This document shows, piece after piece, positions 32,736-44,231 of a stretch of 64,000 nt of DNA. Below the pieces are notes generated by a model that saw nothing but the letters and a program-made list of their open reading frames with translations, was not told the origin of the DNA and searched no databases. Each line of letters begins with the position of its first letter. The first letter of the stretch is position 1. The stretch is from Antedon bifida (taxonomy: Eukaryota > Echinodermata > Crinoidea > Comatulida > Antedonidae): NCBI GenBank assembly GCA_963402885.1, contig OY727097.1:8618001-8682000 (forward strand), given 5' to 3'. The position numbers and the translations under genes were made by a program.

Positions 32736-35700
32736 ATGATACAAATGTTGACTACAATACTATGCCTGTTGCTTACTCTAGAATACAGTGTAGCTTATAC
32801 AGAGAAACCTAATATTGTAATCTTTCTTGCTGACGACATGGGATACGCTGACCTACAAAGTTACGGTAATCCGCTATCGATGACTCCGAATATAGATGAA
32901 TTGGAGAGATCGGGGTTGAAGTTTACACAAATGTACAGTGCTAGTCCATTATGTAGCGCTTCAAGGTAAGAATAAAAAGAAACACGAGGCCCTGGTAATT
33001 TAAGTGTAAATACGTTTTTTTGTACAATACACTTGCATCTTGTTTTGAAAATAGTACAGGAAAGATATGCTCAGAATCAGTAAAAGGTTGAAAAAATTGC
33101 AACAGAATTTTTTTCACCACAATGCATTTCTATAAGGTCCCTATATGAACATACTAAAAGTCTAGAAAAATCCAGGTAGGGGAAATAGGTTTTTTTAAAC
33201 AAAATGGCCGCCAATGGCGAAAAAATGTCTAAAAATGAACAAAAAACATATATTTTATATCTAATTACCACTTGATAGCAGTTTTTATAATGCTTTTTAT
33301 ATTTCTCTAGTGTCAAACATTTAAACTGCAATATACATATTAATTTAAGTGCTATTTAGCAGCAAAAACACACATTTAAGTATCAAGATATCACCACGGT
33401 TATAATAATAGACGGTGTCTAATAAAACAGTTCATTTACATTTGTACTGTCACAACAATAGAATTATACAATCTTACAATTAATCCATTCATTTTTATTG
33501 TCCAGTTATCATCCTCTGTCTATAGGTAGGAATTAAGCATGTGCTGATGCCGTGGTATTCGTCACAAACAGTGGTACTGGTGGTAAATTTGTCATCAATG
33601 GACACATCACGCCATTTGTAACTTTCCATCCCCCAGTCTGTGGGTTGAAGAGTATTTTCTATCCACTGCTGTACCATGGTAATATACACGCAGGGAATGA
33701 CATTTTGCAGCATTTGTTGTTGGGGGAATAGACTTTATTTTAAGTGCTGTTTTGCTTTTTGCTACTTTCTCCCAGAACGTATTCCTCCATACAGTATATA
33801 GCTACCAATGCCAATTCCTCTAATGCGATTGTTTCTTTTTTTGGAGACGTTTGGTTTTACAGAGTTTGTAAGCATACTACTGCCCAGGTGTTATGACTTT
33901 ATAAGACTAACACCTTTTCCTATACCAAATAGATAGGACGTAGTATCACATCCATGGATTCCATGTATAAAAAGCAAACTAATTTTTGCAGAGCTTTACA
34001 CCAAGAACAGACTTTACATGCATTCACAGTGCTCCCGCATCGAGAACATACGGTATTAAATCAATGAATGAAGCAACCGTGACAGAATATTAATTTAAGA
34101 GGAAAGAACATATTATTACACATGGGTCAAAATCAACCATATTCATCAATAAAGAAGCAGTGCACATTCCCTCACATATACTATTTCATCATCTATGTGA
34201 GACAGTCATACACAATGCATCAATTGTTGAAAAAGAATCTTGTACTTTTCCTGCAGCCCCCTTTTACTCCATTGACTCCATACACACTGCTAGACTACTC
34301 AGAAACCTTCATCTCACTGCCCACTGTATGTTATCAATGGGGGAGCACTGCTACATCAAACCTCTTGGCCCGAAACAGCAACATTTCAAGACATTTATTA
34401 TGTACCATGTATGTTTGTTACGTTATGTGAAGGCAAAGTAAACTCTTGTGTTTAATGGCTATAAGTATGGGCCGTAAGTAAATTTGGTTTAGGAAAAGGT
34501 GTTGGTCTTCAAAATCATCACATCACAGTTGGAGTTGTATGTCAAATTCTGTAAACCAAACAGTTTCCAAAAAAAAAGAAAACATTGCATCAGGAATTTG
34601 GCATTGGTAGCTATATATGGAGGGAAGTCAATGGACACTTTGCTGCAAAATTTCATTTCGTGAGTCTTTATTACCAGGTATAGCAGTGAATAGGAAATAC
34701 TCTTCAACCCACAGACTAGGGATGGAAAGTATTGATGACAAATTTACTACCAGCACCAGAGAAACTATTAAAGTTGATTAGATGTACCTGTAAATAAGGT
34801 TGTAGTAAAATGAATTGCAGTTGCAGAAAATATGATTTGGACTGCTGCTCCACTATTTTTTAAGAATGCCACGGCATCAGCACATGCTCAATTCCCCACC
34901 AATAGATGGAGGATGAGATACTGACAAGATGAAAGTGAAATTACCGCATTTATTTGAATAAATGCCCTTGGTGGTTGATTTTTACGGAGGGTAGTGGGGG
35001 CGTGTAATCGTCGTGAGGAGTTTATTCGGAGAGGCGTTTATTTTTGTGGGTGTAATGTGGTAACATGTATAATCAAATAAATACACCCTTTAGATATGAA
35101 CAAACAACATCATCATGTCATTCAGTGAATTTGATGTGTTAAAAGACAGTGTTGTGTATAATATGCATGTGGCGGGACGTACATTCGAGGAAATAAATTC
35201 AAAATGATGTCCGATGGGGGCGGGGGAGGGGGTGCGGTGGCGTAGGTTATTCAAAATGATGTTCTATGGAGAGGGGGGGGCGTTTATTCGATTTTTCTAA
35301 ATGTAGCGTTTATCCGAATAAATACGGTAATAGATTGTGGCACAAGGATTTTCCCGACGAGGGAGGGGGGGGGGGGGGGGAGAGCGCAGCTAGCATCAAT
35401 TGGCTGGGCCATCAATGGGAGCGCACCCAGAAGTTCCGACAATATTATACCGGTAAAGGGTAGTTTTACTCACTTTTAAAAATGAAAATCCTTGAAACAG
35501 CACTCAATGGGGTATTGTTTTATATTAGGAAATATCATCATATTGTCTACATAAAAAATAGCCAATTGGGGAGAGGGGATGGGGGGACGGACAGACTCCC
35601 TCACCCTTCCCATATGATCTCCCATCCCTATACCCCTCCCCACTGGCACCACCAATGTTGTAATATATTGTTATAACAGTACAAATGTAAATGAACTGAT

Positions 35701-38700
35701 TTATTATTAGACACCGTAATCCTATGCATTAAGCATAGGAAGGACTGCGTTTTATATATTATAACAATAGGGATATATCTAGATACTTAAACATTTGTTT
35801 TTCGGCCATTTTCTAATTAACAGTACTTAAAATAATGTGTTTATTGTAGCTCAGTTCTTCAAAATTGTAAAGAAATATATAAACCATTGTAAAAACTGTT
35901 ATAAAGTGGTAATTAGATCTATCATTTATGTTTTTTTGTCCTTTTTAAGGAATTTTCGCCATTGGCGGCCATTTTGTTTAAAAAAACCTATTTCCCCAAC
36001 CTGGATTTTTCTAGACTTTTAGTATGTTCATATAGGGACCTTATAGAAATGCATTGTGGTGAAATAAATTCTGTTGCAATTTTTTCAACCATATTTCATA
36101 GTTTTCCTGTACTAAAAAGCAGTACTGACGCAAGTCAGCCTGTCGTGAAAATAAACAAGGATAATTAACACTATATAAGAAAGTACAGTATGTGAGCAAT
36201 TTATTCTGTCCATTGTTATGTTATCTATTTTTAACTAATAATATTTTCAAATTGTGAGCACATTCACCACCCCCGAGACTCATCTTTTCTTTTATTCTAC
36301 CATAATATAGTTATTTCAGCACTATATTATTTTCTTCAGGTCATGACATAATCTGTTTCTCTGCGCATTTGTTGTGCGGATAACTCGGACTCATCAAAGT
36401 GACGAGTTCAAATCTTATTAGGCTCTCTGATTAAATTATGAATGTTGTTAATAGTATTTGTTATTAATAATAGTAGTGTTATTATTAAACTTTATTTATT
36501 ATAGGTCTTTTCTTTTTTTAAAAATCATTGTCCTATTTGTTTTTGAATCGCGGTGTTTAGAGACGCAATCTACTTGGCCTAGTAAAAGTGCAAACCGAAA
36601 TTTTCTTTGCCATGCTTTAATATATCTCTTGTGGTAGTCTACATTAGCAAATTGTTTTTAAAGCGAAAGTTTGCAGTACAGACTTCCACAAAATTGTTTT
36701 CTGCAATTTGCCAAAGTGGAAAACCTTTCTTGACAAATCTGGAATTTGTTGGAGATTGCACGAATGCAGACTCCCGCAAAATTGTTTTCTGTAATTTGCC
36801 GACGTTTTTTCAACTGGTCTACACTGGCAACCTTTCGAAAACCTTTGTTGACAAACCAAATAGCTTGCACGAGTTTGCAAACAAAACTTTGCCGCTGTAG
36901 ACTATGTTTAGATACGAATAGTAAACGTGAATAACCCTAATCCCAATGTATACTGACGTCCACACAGTGAATTTCACACCCTTCAATCTGTAATTTCTAT
37001 TGCATTAAATAATAGGGCTGGACTACTAACCGGGCGTTATCCTGTTCGCACTGGAGTTTGGAACAGCGATCCGGATGGCGATGCTGTCTTCACGCCAAAA
37101 TCTCTTCTTGGAATACCATTAAACGAGACAACTATTCCTGAAATGCTAGCAACCCAAGGCTACAAATCTGCCATCATTGGAAAATGGCAATTAGGTGTTG
37201 GACTGTCCAAAGAATATCTACCTTTAAATCAAGGCTTTGATCATTATTTTGGACTCCCATATAGCCATAGAAGTTGTTTTTGTAGCGCGTGCTTTTACCC
37301 AGATATAGAATGTGACACACTGAAAAATAATTCTCTTCCTTGCCCTTTGATGCTGGAAAATAACATTATTGAGCAACCTCTAGACTTGACGACTTTAGCA
37401 GAGCGACAAGTAAGAGCAGCTAGAAGTTGGATACAAGAATTTGCTTGTAACGAAACACCATTTTTTCTCTTTTACTCATTCCTTCATCCACACACTCCAC
37501 ATTTCGCGGGCAGACGATACACGAATCAAACAAAGGGTGGACAATATACAGATTCGCTGGCTGAACTCGATTGGGAGATTGGCGAGGTTATGGACGAGTT
37601 AAGAAAAAACAATCTAATAGAAAATACATTGGTATTGTTCACATCAGATAATGGGTAAGATGATTTTGTATTTATTTTTTTCTGTAGTTAAAGGCCGGTT
37701 TCCATAAACGATTTAAGTGTGAATATATTTATACATTTTCTCAGGGTGATATTTGCCCTTGATTAGTATATATGACCATGACAAGATTCGAACCTTCGAC
37801 TTACAATGTGAGTACACCATACCGATTATGTCCCATTTGGTTATTATGCAATCGTTGATTTATATTTTAAATCAAAGCCACATTTCATGGCTGTAGTCGC
37901 GTGCGGAAATTTGAGTTAGTGTTTACCGATCGACCGACCAACCAACCGACCGACATAGTGAGCTATAGAGTCGCGTTGCACGCGACTAAAAAAGCATACG
38001 TTTATAACAACTTATAAAGAACACACCAGTCCATTGTTTCCATAAGCCTGATAAACAAAACAGGGAGGGTTTCCAAAAACAAAAAACGCACCACGCAATT
38101 CCCTCATGGCCTGGATTTTTTCATTTAATGCAATTTTTACAGGTGCCTCAGTATTCGAGGAGTTATACCTTTGTAATCGTCGTCTTTTTTGTATAGCTTC
38201 AGTGTGTCTGACTTGTGGCTTAATAATAATAATGTTTTTGCTAAGTTTGTTTTTATATATTGATATTTTCTTAGCCCTGGGAAACAAATGTCATGATATT
38301 TTGTTTTATGTGACAACAAAATGGATCTTTATATTAGAATGTGACATTATATTCTGTCCACAGGCCTGATCGAACCGAACATACTCTAGGCGGGTTTACT
38401 GGATCAATGAGATGTGGAAAGTATTGCACATTCGATGGTGGATCACGTGTACCCGCAATTGCGTCATGGCCTGGTCATATCAAACAAGGTGTTTCAATGG
38501 AGCTTCTAAGTCATCTAGATATTTGGCCTACTTTAAGAAGATTAAGTGGTACTCCAGTGGATTATTTAGACATTATTCTTGATGGCTATGATATTAGTGA
38601 TGTTTTATTCAACGGTGAAAATGTAAGTTTAATATTAGTGAAAATGAGTTTTCTTACAGTTTTAATTTCTTTCTCAATCTCCTAAGTTTCTCTTTTTAGG

Positions 38701-39773
38701 CATGAGAAATTACAACATGTGTCTAATATAAAATACGTATATACGCTATATAAGAAAATCGCATTAACCTCTTATCGTAAACGAGTGATAATGTCACTCG
38801 TTGTTTAGAGTGAGGCTGTTTTCACTCTTTAAGAGTGGTTAAAATCGTCTAAATGAAACGAGAGTTATACTTTCACTCTTTTATAACGGTGGTCTTCCTC
38901 ATGTTTTCACTCTTTAAGAGTGGTAAAATCGTGTAAATGAAACGAGAGTTATACTTTCACTCTTTTATAACGGTGGTCTTCCTCGTGTTTTCACTCTTTA
39001 AGAGTGGTTAAAATCGTCTAAATGAAACGAGAGTTATACTTTCACTCTTTTATAACGGTCGTCTTCCTCATATTTTCACTCTTTTAAGATGTATTGTCCC
39101 CCTGAAAAAATAATTCTTTTCTTGAATTAATTAATCTTAATTTTTCATGTTTTTGGGGACAATACATCTTTAAGAGTGGTAAAATCGTCTAAATGAAACG
39201 AGAGTTATACTTTCACTCTTTTATAACGGTGGTCTTCCTTATTCACTTCTTAAATTAAGATAAGCTTCGATGATTAATTCTTAATTTTGGTTCTTCGTAA
39301 AACTTTGTAATTGAAATAATTATGCTGATTATGTTTCACAGAGTCCACGAAAATCACTTCTGTATTACGACTACATGCCCGACCCAGAGACAGGACCTTA
39401 TGCGATTCGAAACAACCATTTCAAAGCACATTTCATTACAGAAAATATAGGCGGAACCGATCCAAATGATTTGGACCCAATGTGCCGGTCTGGTAATGCC
39501 ACTGAAATTCATGAACGACCACTTATTTATGATATACTGGTTGATCCAGAAGAAAGATTTGACATTGCGAGCAACTCAGCATTGGTAACTGAAATGATGG
39601 TTAAATTGATGAACGAAGAATCGAAAGTTTTATTTGGACCAAGTGTTTTAGCTCAAGTAAATTCAACAGTAAACCTTTGTTGTCGATCAAATTGCGAACC
39701 ATTTCCAGTATGTTGTCAGTGTCATTCTATTTATAGTTTAGATCTATTCCCTATCCATGGGTGTAGAGAGTAA
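32736..39773 (+). CDS. ARSA-like: Arylsulfatase A-like protein, copy 4 (4 exons, CSASR, active-site His replaced by Gln)
   Basis: Exons 32736-32965, 37016-37654, 38364-38622 and 39342-39773 join in frame to 519 aa (516 from the second Met, which aligns with copy 2). Signal peptide, [28 protein letters not shown] and the C-terminal cysteines are present. The conserved KWHLG is KWQLG here (CAA at 37188-37190; the other three copies have CAC), replacing the His equivalent to ARSA His125, which contacts the substrate sulfate. All exons are open, so a folded protein with low or changed activity is more likely than a plain pseudogene. Intron 1 (4050 bp) holds a 3-kb fold-back element and a MITE, intron 2 an exon-3 relic, intron 3 a minisatellite. 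Exon 3 ends GEN instead of GEK, with a better donor (GTAAGT). Confidence 0.93.
33054..36112. mobile_element. 3.06-kb fold-back element with long diverged inverted arms, TA flanks
   Basis: The left end GTACAGGAAA (after TA) is matched by TTTCCTGTAC (before TA) at the right. Reverse-complement matches follow in order: AGTCTAGAAAAATCCAGGTA (33168) with 35998-36017, GTTCATTTACATTTGTACTG (33430) with 35675-35694, and CAGTCTGTGGGTTGAAGAG (33635) with the region near 34710. Further matches reach about 33930 and 34480. The arms are about 0.9 kb, and the right arm has gained about 0.7 kb of insertions. The centre has no clear transposase. It fills most of intron 1 of copy 4 and is absent from copies 2 and 3. 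Confidence 0.75.
34944..35327. mobile_element. MITE B, 384 bp, CCGTATTTATTCGAATAAA-type termini, TA flanks
   Basis: The left end CCGCATTTATTTGAATAAAT and right end ATCCGAATAAATACGG are inverted repeats flanked by TA. It sits inside the right arm of the 33054-36112 fold-back, so it is the younger of the two. Relatives occur at 54135-54383 and, more degraded, near 63480. Confidence 0.75.
36635..36904. mobile_element. 270-bp MITE with TAGTCTACA termini
   Basis: TAGTCTACATTAGCAAATT at the left pairs with AACTTTGCCGCTGTAGACTA at the right. Inside, CAAAATTGTTTTCTG occurs twice (36690 and 36777). It lies in intron 1 of copy 4, about 110 bp before exon 2. Confidence 0.65.
37893..37990 (-). repeat. 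TCGCG/(GACC)n short interspersed repeat, copy d
   Basis: Reverse orientation of the 19763 repeat: GGCTGTAGTCGCGTGC, AGTTAGTGTTTACC, a GACC/AACC run, then GAGTCGCGTTGCACGCGACT. It lies in intron 2 of copy 4. Confidence 0.7.
38025..38122 (+). pseudogene. Relic of arylsulfatase exon 3 in intron 2 of copy 4
   Basis: CCAGTCC, AAGCCTGATAA, ACAGGGAGG, TTTCC and CGCAATTCCCTCATGGCCTG follow the order of exon 3 of copies 2 and 3 with its acceptor region (CCAGTCCGTTTTCACAG, GCCTGATAAGG, ACAGGGAGGATTTTCAGG, CGCAATTGCGTCATGGCCTG). The middle part with RCGK is missing and the frame is lost. It sits about 240 bp before the intact exon 3, so it is a leftover of duplication or unequal exchange. Confidence 0.75.
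38819..39240. repeat. 85-bp minisatellite in intron 3 of copy 4
   Basis: Units start with TTTTCACTCTTTAAGAGTGG at 38819, 38903, 38988 and 39073, with a fifth after an inserted MITE. Each unit has the palindrome CACTCTTTAAGAGTG and the conserved AAATGAAACGAGAGTTATAC. One diverged unit is visible in intron 3 of copy 2 (18230-18310), so the seed predates the duplication. Confidence 0.9.
39088..39169. mobile_element. 82-bp palindromic form of MITE A inside the minisatellite
   Basis: GATGTATTGTCCCC at the left and GGGGACAATACATC at the right are flanked by TTAA, a tetranucleotide already present once in every array unit. This gives a clean view of the insertion target. Only this unit carries it, so it came after the array had expanded. 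Confidence 0.8.
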
Positions 39774-41985
39774 CGTTTTCTTATACCGTACGTCACTACT
39801 CCATTATTGTTGTTGTGAGAGTAATTGAAACAAAGGAACTGGAACATACAGCAAATAGTATACATAATCAAGTAGGCCTTATACTATGAGTTAAAACCAA
39901 GCTAGCAATTTTTGGAAATACATTAGGAGCCATTTTGAATTTTAAGACCTACTGTAATGCGCTTGTTATGCTATATTTAGAGGTATTGGTACACTAGGCT
40001 TAATGTGTGAAAGGACTGCCTTAATAGTAATACTTTATTCATCTTTACACCAAAAATCAAAATATACATAAATTAAAGATTAAAAGGTTACACAGAAATC
40101 CTAAGAGCTTGTAAAGATGTGGAAAGCATAATACTATCATAATGAATAAGTAATTACAGTGACACAATAAGCAAAATAGGATCGATAAAGGTAATAGGCC
40201 TACATAATAAAATACAATAGTACAGGTATGTTTATATTACAATATGCATGTTTAGTAAATCAAATAACCAGAAATTTATAAACATTTTATTTTTTCCTAA
40301 CGATATGAAATTAAGACTTGCAAAAAAAGGATTATAGGAATTACATAGCTTTGGGCCAGTAAACGAAATACAAAAACTTGTGTTATATAAATATTTTGGC
40401 TTGGTTGTAACGTAATTTTTCTTTCTCGTAAAATAAGTTTGTAAAAAACCGTGTAAATTTCGAATATATTTTGAAGACGTATCACTGTAATTAACAAGTT
40501 TATACATGATAATAATACCAGTTTCTAATTACAATTAATCAACATCCTGACACAAAGCTACTCGTAGTTACAAACAATTACAATACCAGTTTGATACTTG
40601 TAAATATCTTCAATTTTCAAAATATTTTATTCATGATAAAAGCGAGTCAAAACAAGGCCATATAGATGGCTGCAATCGCGTGCTCAAGTTAGTGTTTACC
40701 GACTGACCGACCGACCAACCTACCAACCGATCGACCAACCGACCGAAATTGCTGAACATGTTTAAAAATGTTGAAAATATTTTAAAACATTTATATTTTT
40801 TTAATTTACACGTGCGTAGCCTGTCAATTTTGACGTGCTCGTATAACGTAATTTCGAGTTGAAAAGTAAGTCAAGAAAACAGAAATCGGGCAAAAAGAGT
40901 GCGTATTAACATTTAACTCGCAGTACGCGTGCAAAAATCTGCGCACTCATGGCAATTTTTTAAACGCTTAAAATTGCCTGAAACGTACTCTTATTTCATC
41001 GAAAATAAATTTGGACAATTTTAAGCGTGCACCGTGAAAACATAACCACATCGATTCCTGGCCATAAGGAATATACTGTGAAAAATTGACTTAGCTAGAT
41101 TAAACTGATATCAAGATATAATATACAAGTTAGTGTTTACCGACCGACCGACCAACCAACCGACCGACATAGTGAGCTGTTGAGTCGCGTTGCACGCGAC
41201 TAAAAATTGTATATCCAGACCAGCTAAATACCGATAAATGAAACGCATTCAAGAAGCCGATGGCCGCCCACATGCCTTGTAAAAGTAAACAACAATCAGT
41301 ATCATTTGGGCCTAACAATTACGGAGCTTGAAATATCCAACCAACTGTATTGCATGTCTACTATCGTGACAATAAATGAATGAAAAACTGACTCACCAAT
41401 GTTGATATGATTAGCCATCAATCTTAAACGCAATTTCAATCATACAAACAAACAGATTAGGAACTGAACATCAACGGAAAGATTGGGGGAAAATGTGACC
41501 AGCAATTGTTATGCAAATTAGTCGAGTACATACATACATATTTATACCGCAGCATGTGAGAAAACGCCGCCATCAGTTAGTACAGAAAATTTAAACAAAC
41601 TTAAAGTAAAAACACGAATGTATTAAACTAAAACCATTAAGAACAAGGCCAACAGCCATAAGTCGCGTGCCAAAACGCATAGTGATACCAGACCGACCGA
41701 CCGACCGACCGACATAGTGAACTATAGAGTTAGGAAGGAGGGAAATAATTTTACTGGAGAATCAGAGAAAATATTTTAAAAAATAGAATAGGGAGAGATA
41801 GAGTAAGGAGAAAAATATATTGGTTCTACTTAATATTTCTTGTAAAATGTATCTGGAAACTACGCAATATGGTGATCGTGAAGGGAGTGATTTCAACTTT
41901 CCCAAGTTTTTGTTATTGTCATGTTGTAGCACAGTATTCTTTTTTGTTTAAATTAAAATAATATAAGTATGTACTAATAATAATA
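39774..41985. repeat. 3' flank of copy 4, duplicate of the 3' flank of copy 2
   Basis: 40270-41910 matches 20930-21985 in order (CATTTGGGCCTAACAATTAC, ATACCGCAGCATGTGAGAAA, TAGAATAGGGAGAGATAGAG). Extra material includes three copies of the TCGCG/(GACC)n repeat (40652, 41127, 41641). 39774-40230 holds nothing I recognise except a TACTTTATTCATCTTTACACC tail-like piece at 40032. Confidence 0.7.
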
Positions 41986-42029
41986 ATAATATGAGTATGA
42001 TTATCTACTCACATCTTACTTTCGACAGC

Positions 42030-42485
42030 GCAGCATTGATTTATTCATAAATTAGAGTATACGCTAAATTATTAAATAAATGTTGTTATTGTTTGAAGAA
42101 ATAGATTACCAGTCCTTTATAAATATTATTCTAAAACCGTTAATTTATTATGTAGAAGTCGGAGATGCTGGTAGCATAACTAGAATTGGTATCACATTTA
42201 ATATGTATTATTGGTGTTCAAAGATCAAAGCGTTGCTATATTGAGTATGCGTCAGATCGGGGTCAGAGATTACGGTTTGGAGAGATCTGAGCGGTCGAGG
42301 AGTGTTCTATCCAAATTACCACGGCGTCGAGAACAGTAGTATTAGTTCGGGCTTTAGTACGGTAATCAATAGTGTTCTTTCACCCTAATCTAACTCTTTC
42401 CTGGTTTGCTGCGGTCACAACAACTCCTAAATATTTTAAATATCACTTTACTAAATGTTATGCTACCGTATTTACGTGAAAAGCT
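42030..42485. repeat. Orphan 5' flank of an arylsulfatase copy
   Basis: This stretch repeats 31880-32345 upstream of copy 4, including GATTTATTCATAAATTAGAG, CCAAATTACCACGGCGTCGA and TATTTTAAATATC...TTTACTAAATGTTATGCTA. No arylsulfatase exon follows; a satellite starts at once. It marks either a lost fifth copy or an incomplete last duplication. Confidence 0.7.
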
Positions 42486-42509
42486 ATGTACTGTATCATA
42501 AAACCAATT

Positions 42510-43270
42510 GCCGAGTTTGCTGAATAACAGTTTGATGAAAAGTGATTTTTTCGAATCCCTATGTATGATGTTGCCGAATCCCAGTTTGCCGAATAACAGT
42601 TTGATAACAAGTGATTTTTCCGAATCCCACTGTATGTTGCCGATTTTCAGTTTGATAAAAAGAGTGTTTCCAAATTCTACTCATTAGTTTGCCGAATAAA
42701 AGTTTGCAAAATTTAAATCTCATGTCTGCCGAATCCCAGTTTTCCGAATCCCATTTGATAACAATGTTTCCGAATATTACAGTAAGTTAGCGAATAACCG
42801 TTTGTCAAATTTCAGTCTCCCATGTCTGCCGAATCCCCCAGTTTGATAAAACCAGTGTGTCCGAATCCTACAGTAAGTTGCCGAATAACAGTTTTCCTAA
42901 TCCCAGTTTGATAAAGAGCGTTTCCGAATCCTACAGTAAGTTGCCGAATAAGAGTTTGCCGAATCCCAGTTTGATAAAAAGCGTTTCCGAATCCTACAAT
43001 AAGTTGCCGAATAAGAGTTTGCCGAATCACAGTTTGATAAAAAGCGTTTCCGAATCCTACAGTAAGTTGCCGAATAACAGTTTGACGAATCCCAGTTTGA
43101 TAAAAAGCGTTTCCGAATCCTACAGTAAGTTGCCGAATAACAGTTTGACGAAACCGGTTGATGGATAACAGTTTGATGAAAAGGGTGTTCCGAATAGCAG
43201 TGTTCTTAAAGACAGTTTATCAAAAGAGGTTTCAATTTTGCCGAATCTCATTTTGAGCAACATTTAACCG
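42510..43270. repeat. 63-bp satellite (TTTCCGAATCCTACAGTAAG units)
   Basis: The best part (42857-43168) has about five units of 61-63 bp, with TTGCCGAATAACAGTTTG and CCCAGTTTGATAAAAAGCG. Because 63 is a multiple of three, one frame stays open as a 21-residue repeat (SESYSKLPNNS...). I read this as a by-product, since no start context, signal or partner exon supports a protein. A fragment lies at 22480-22540. Confidence 0.85.
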
Positions 43271-44231
43271 AATTACCGTTTGCCAAAACTATATACAGTA
43301 TAAAGTATATCTTTGGGCATAAAGGAAATGTTATAGGAAGGTACAAAGGGTTTTAATACGAATGAACACAAAGACTTCACTTATTCCAATTATCACACAA
43401 TTTTTATTAATTTATTTATTTTTTTCAAAATAGAACCTGTGATGCATAAAGGCAATCTAATTCGTATATAATTTCATTTATAAAATTATTGATTGGATGT
43501 AAATAATTGCTTTAGTGCAGAAAATGAATAAGAAACAGTATTCTATGATTCCTCATTTATACATCAAATAATAACAATAATTTAATTTACTTGTTTGAAG
43601 TTTACAGTATGGTAAAGAATAGCTTTTATATAAATAGTAATGAAAATGTATAGTAAAAGAAATTCATTGGAAAATTTCGAAAATCAAACAAAATATTTAG
43701 TAACTTATAATGAACTAAAACATTCATTATTAATTTAATCAATACATTTTTTAAACACATTTTTCGAAAAAAATATAAATTCTATTCAATCACACAAACA
43801 CTAATATTTCAGGTTTTCATCATTTATTTTGGTTAAATGAAAACTATAATATAATAATGGCTGAAAATTAAAATTTCAAACCGTATTAGCGGTGGAGTGG
43901 TTCATATAATGTTATGTTCAGCATGATTCCACTTATTTTAATTAAAAAAATTCTTTTCAATAAAAGTTGAAAATTACCCATGCCTATCATTATACTTGTC
44001 TGTCTGTTGAGAGGGAAAGTAGTTGTAAGGTGAGAGTAACTTCAATTAAATATATAATGTAAAATTAACACAATAAAAATGTATTCAAGCAAACAAAAGG
44101 TGGACTTTTTTTTCAGAATACAATCACCGCACACGGCACCTACCAATTGAATCGGAAATAGATGCATAGTGTAGATATGAAATACTAAAATTTAGATTAG
44201 AAAGTAATTAATTCAATAAATGTAAAGTAAA
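43271..44231. other. AT-rich intergenic DNA beyond AIFM1
   Basis: No gene, tandem array or inverted-repeat element recognised. It may include distal 3' sequence of AIFM1. Confidence 0.35.

Noticed and set aside
34122-34441. Overlapping open frames in the centre of the fold-back element
   Set aside because: Two frames overlap without any transposase-like motif; not enough to call an element-coded protein.
36607-36934. Several overlapping open frames on both strands
   Set aside because: All coincide with the 270-bp inverted-repeat element; symmetry opens frames on both strands without coding.
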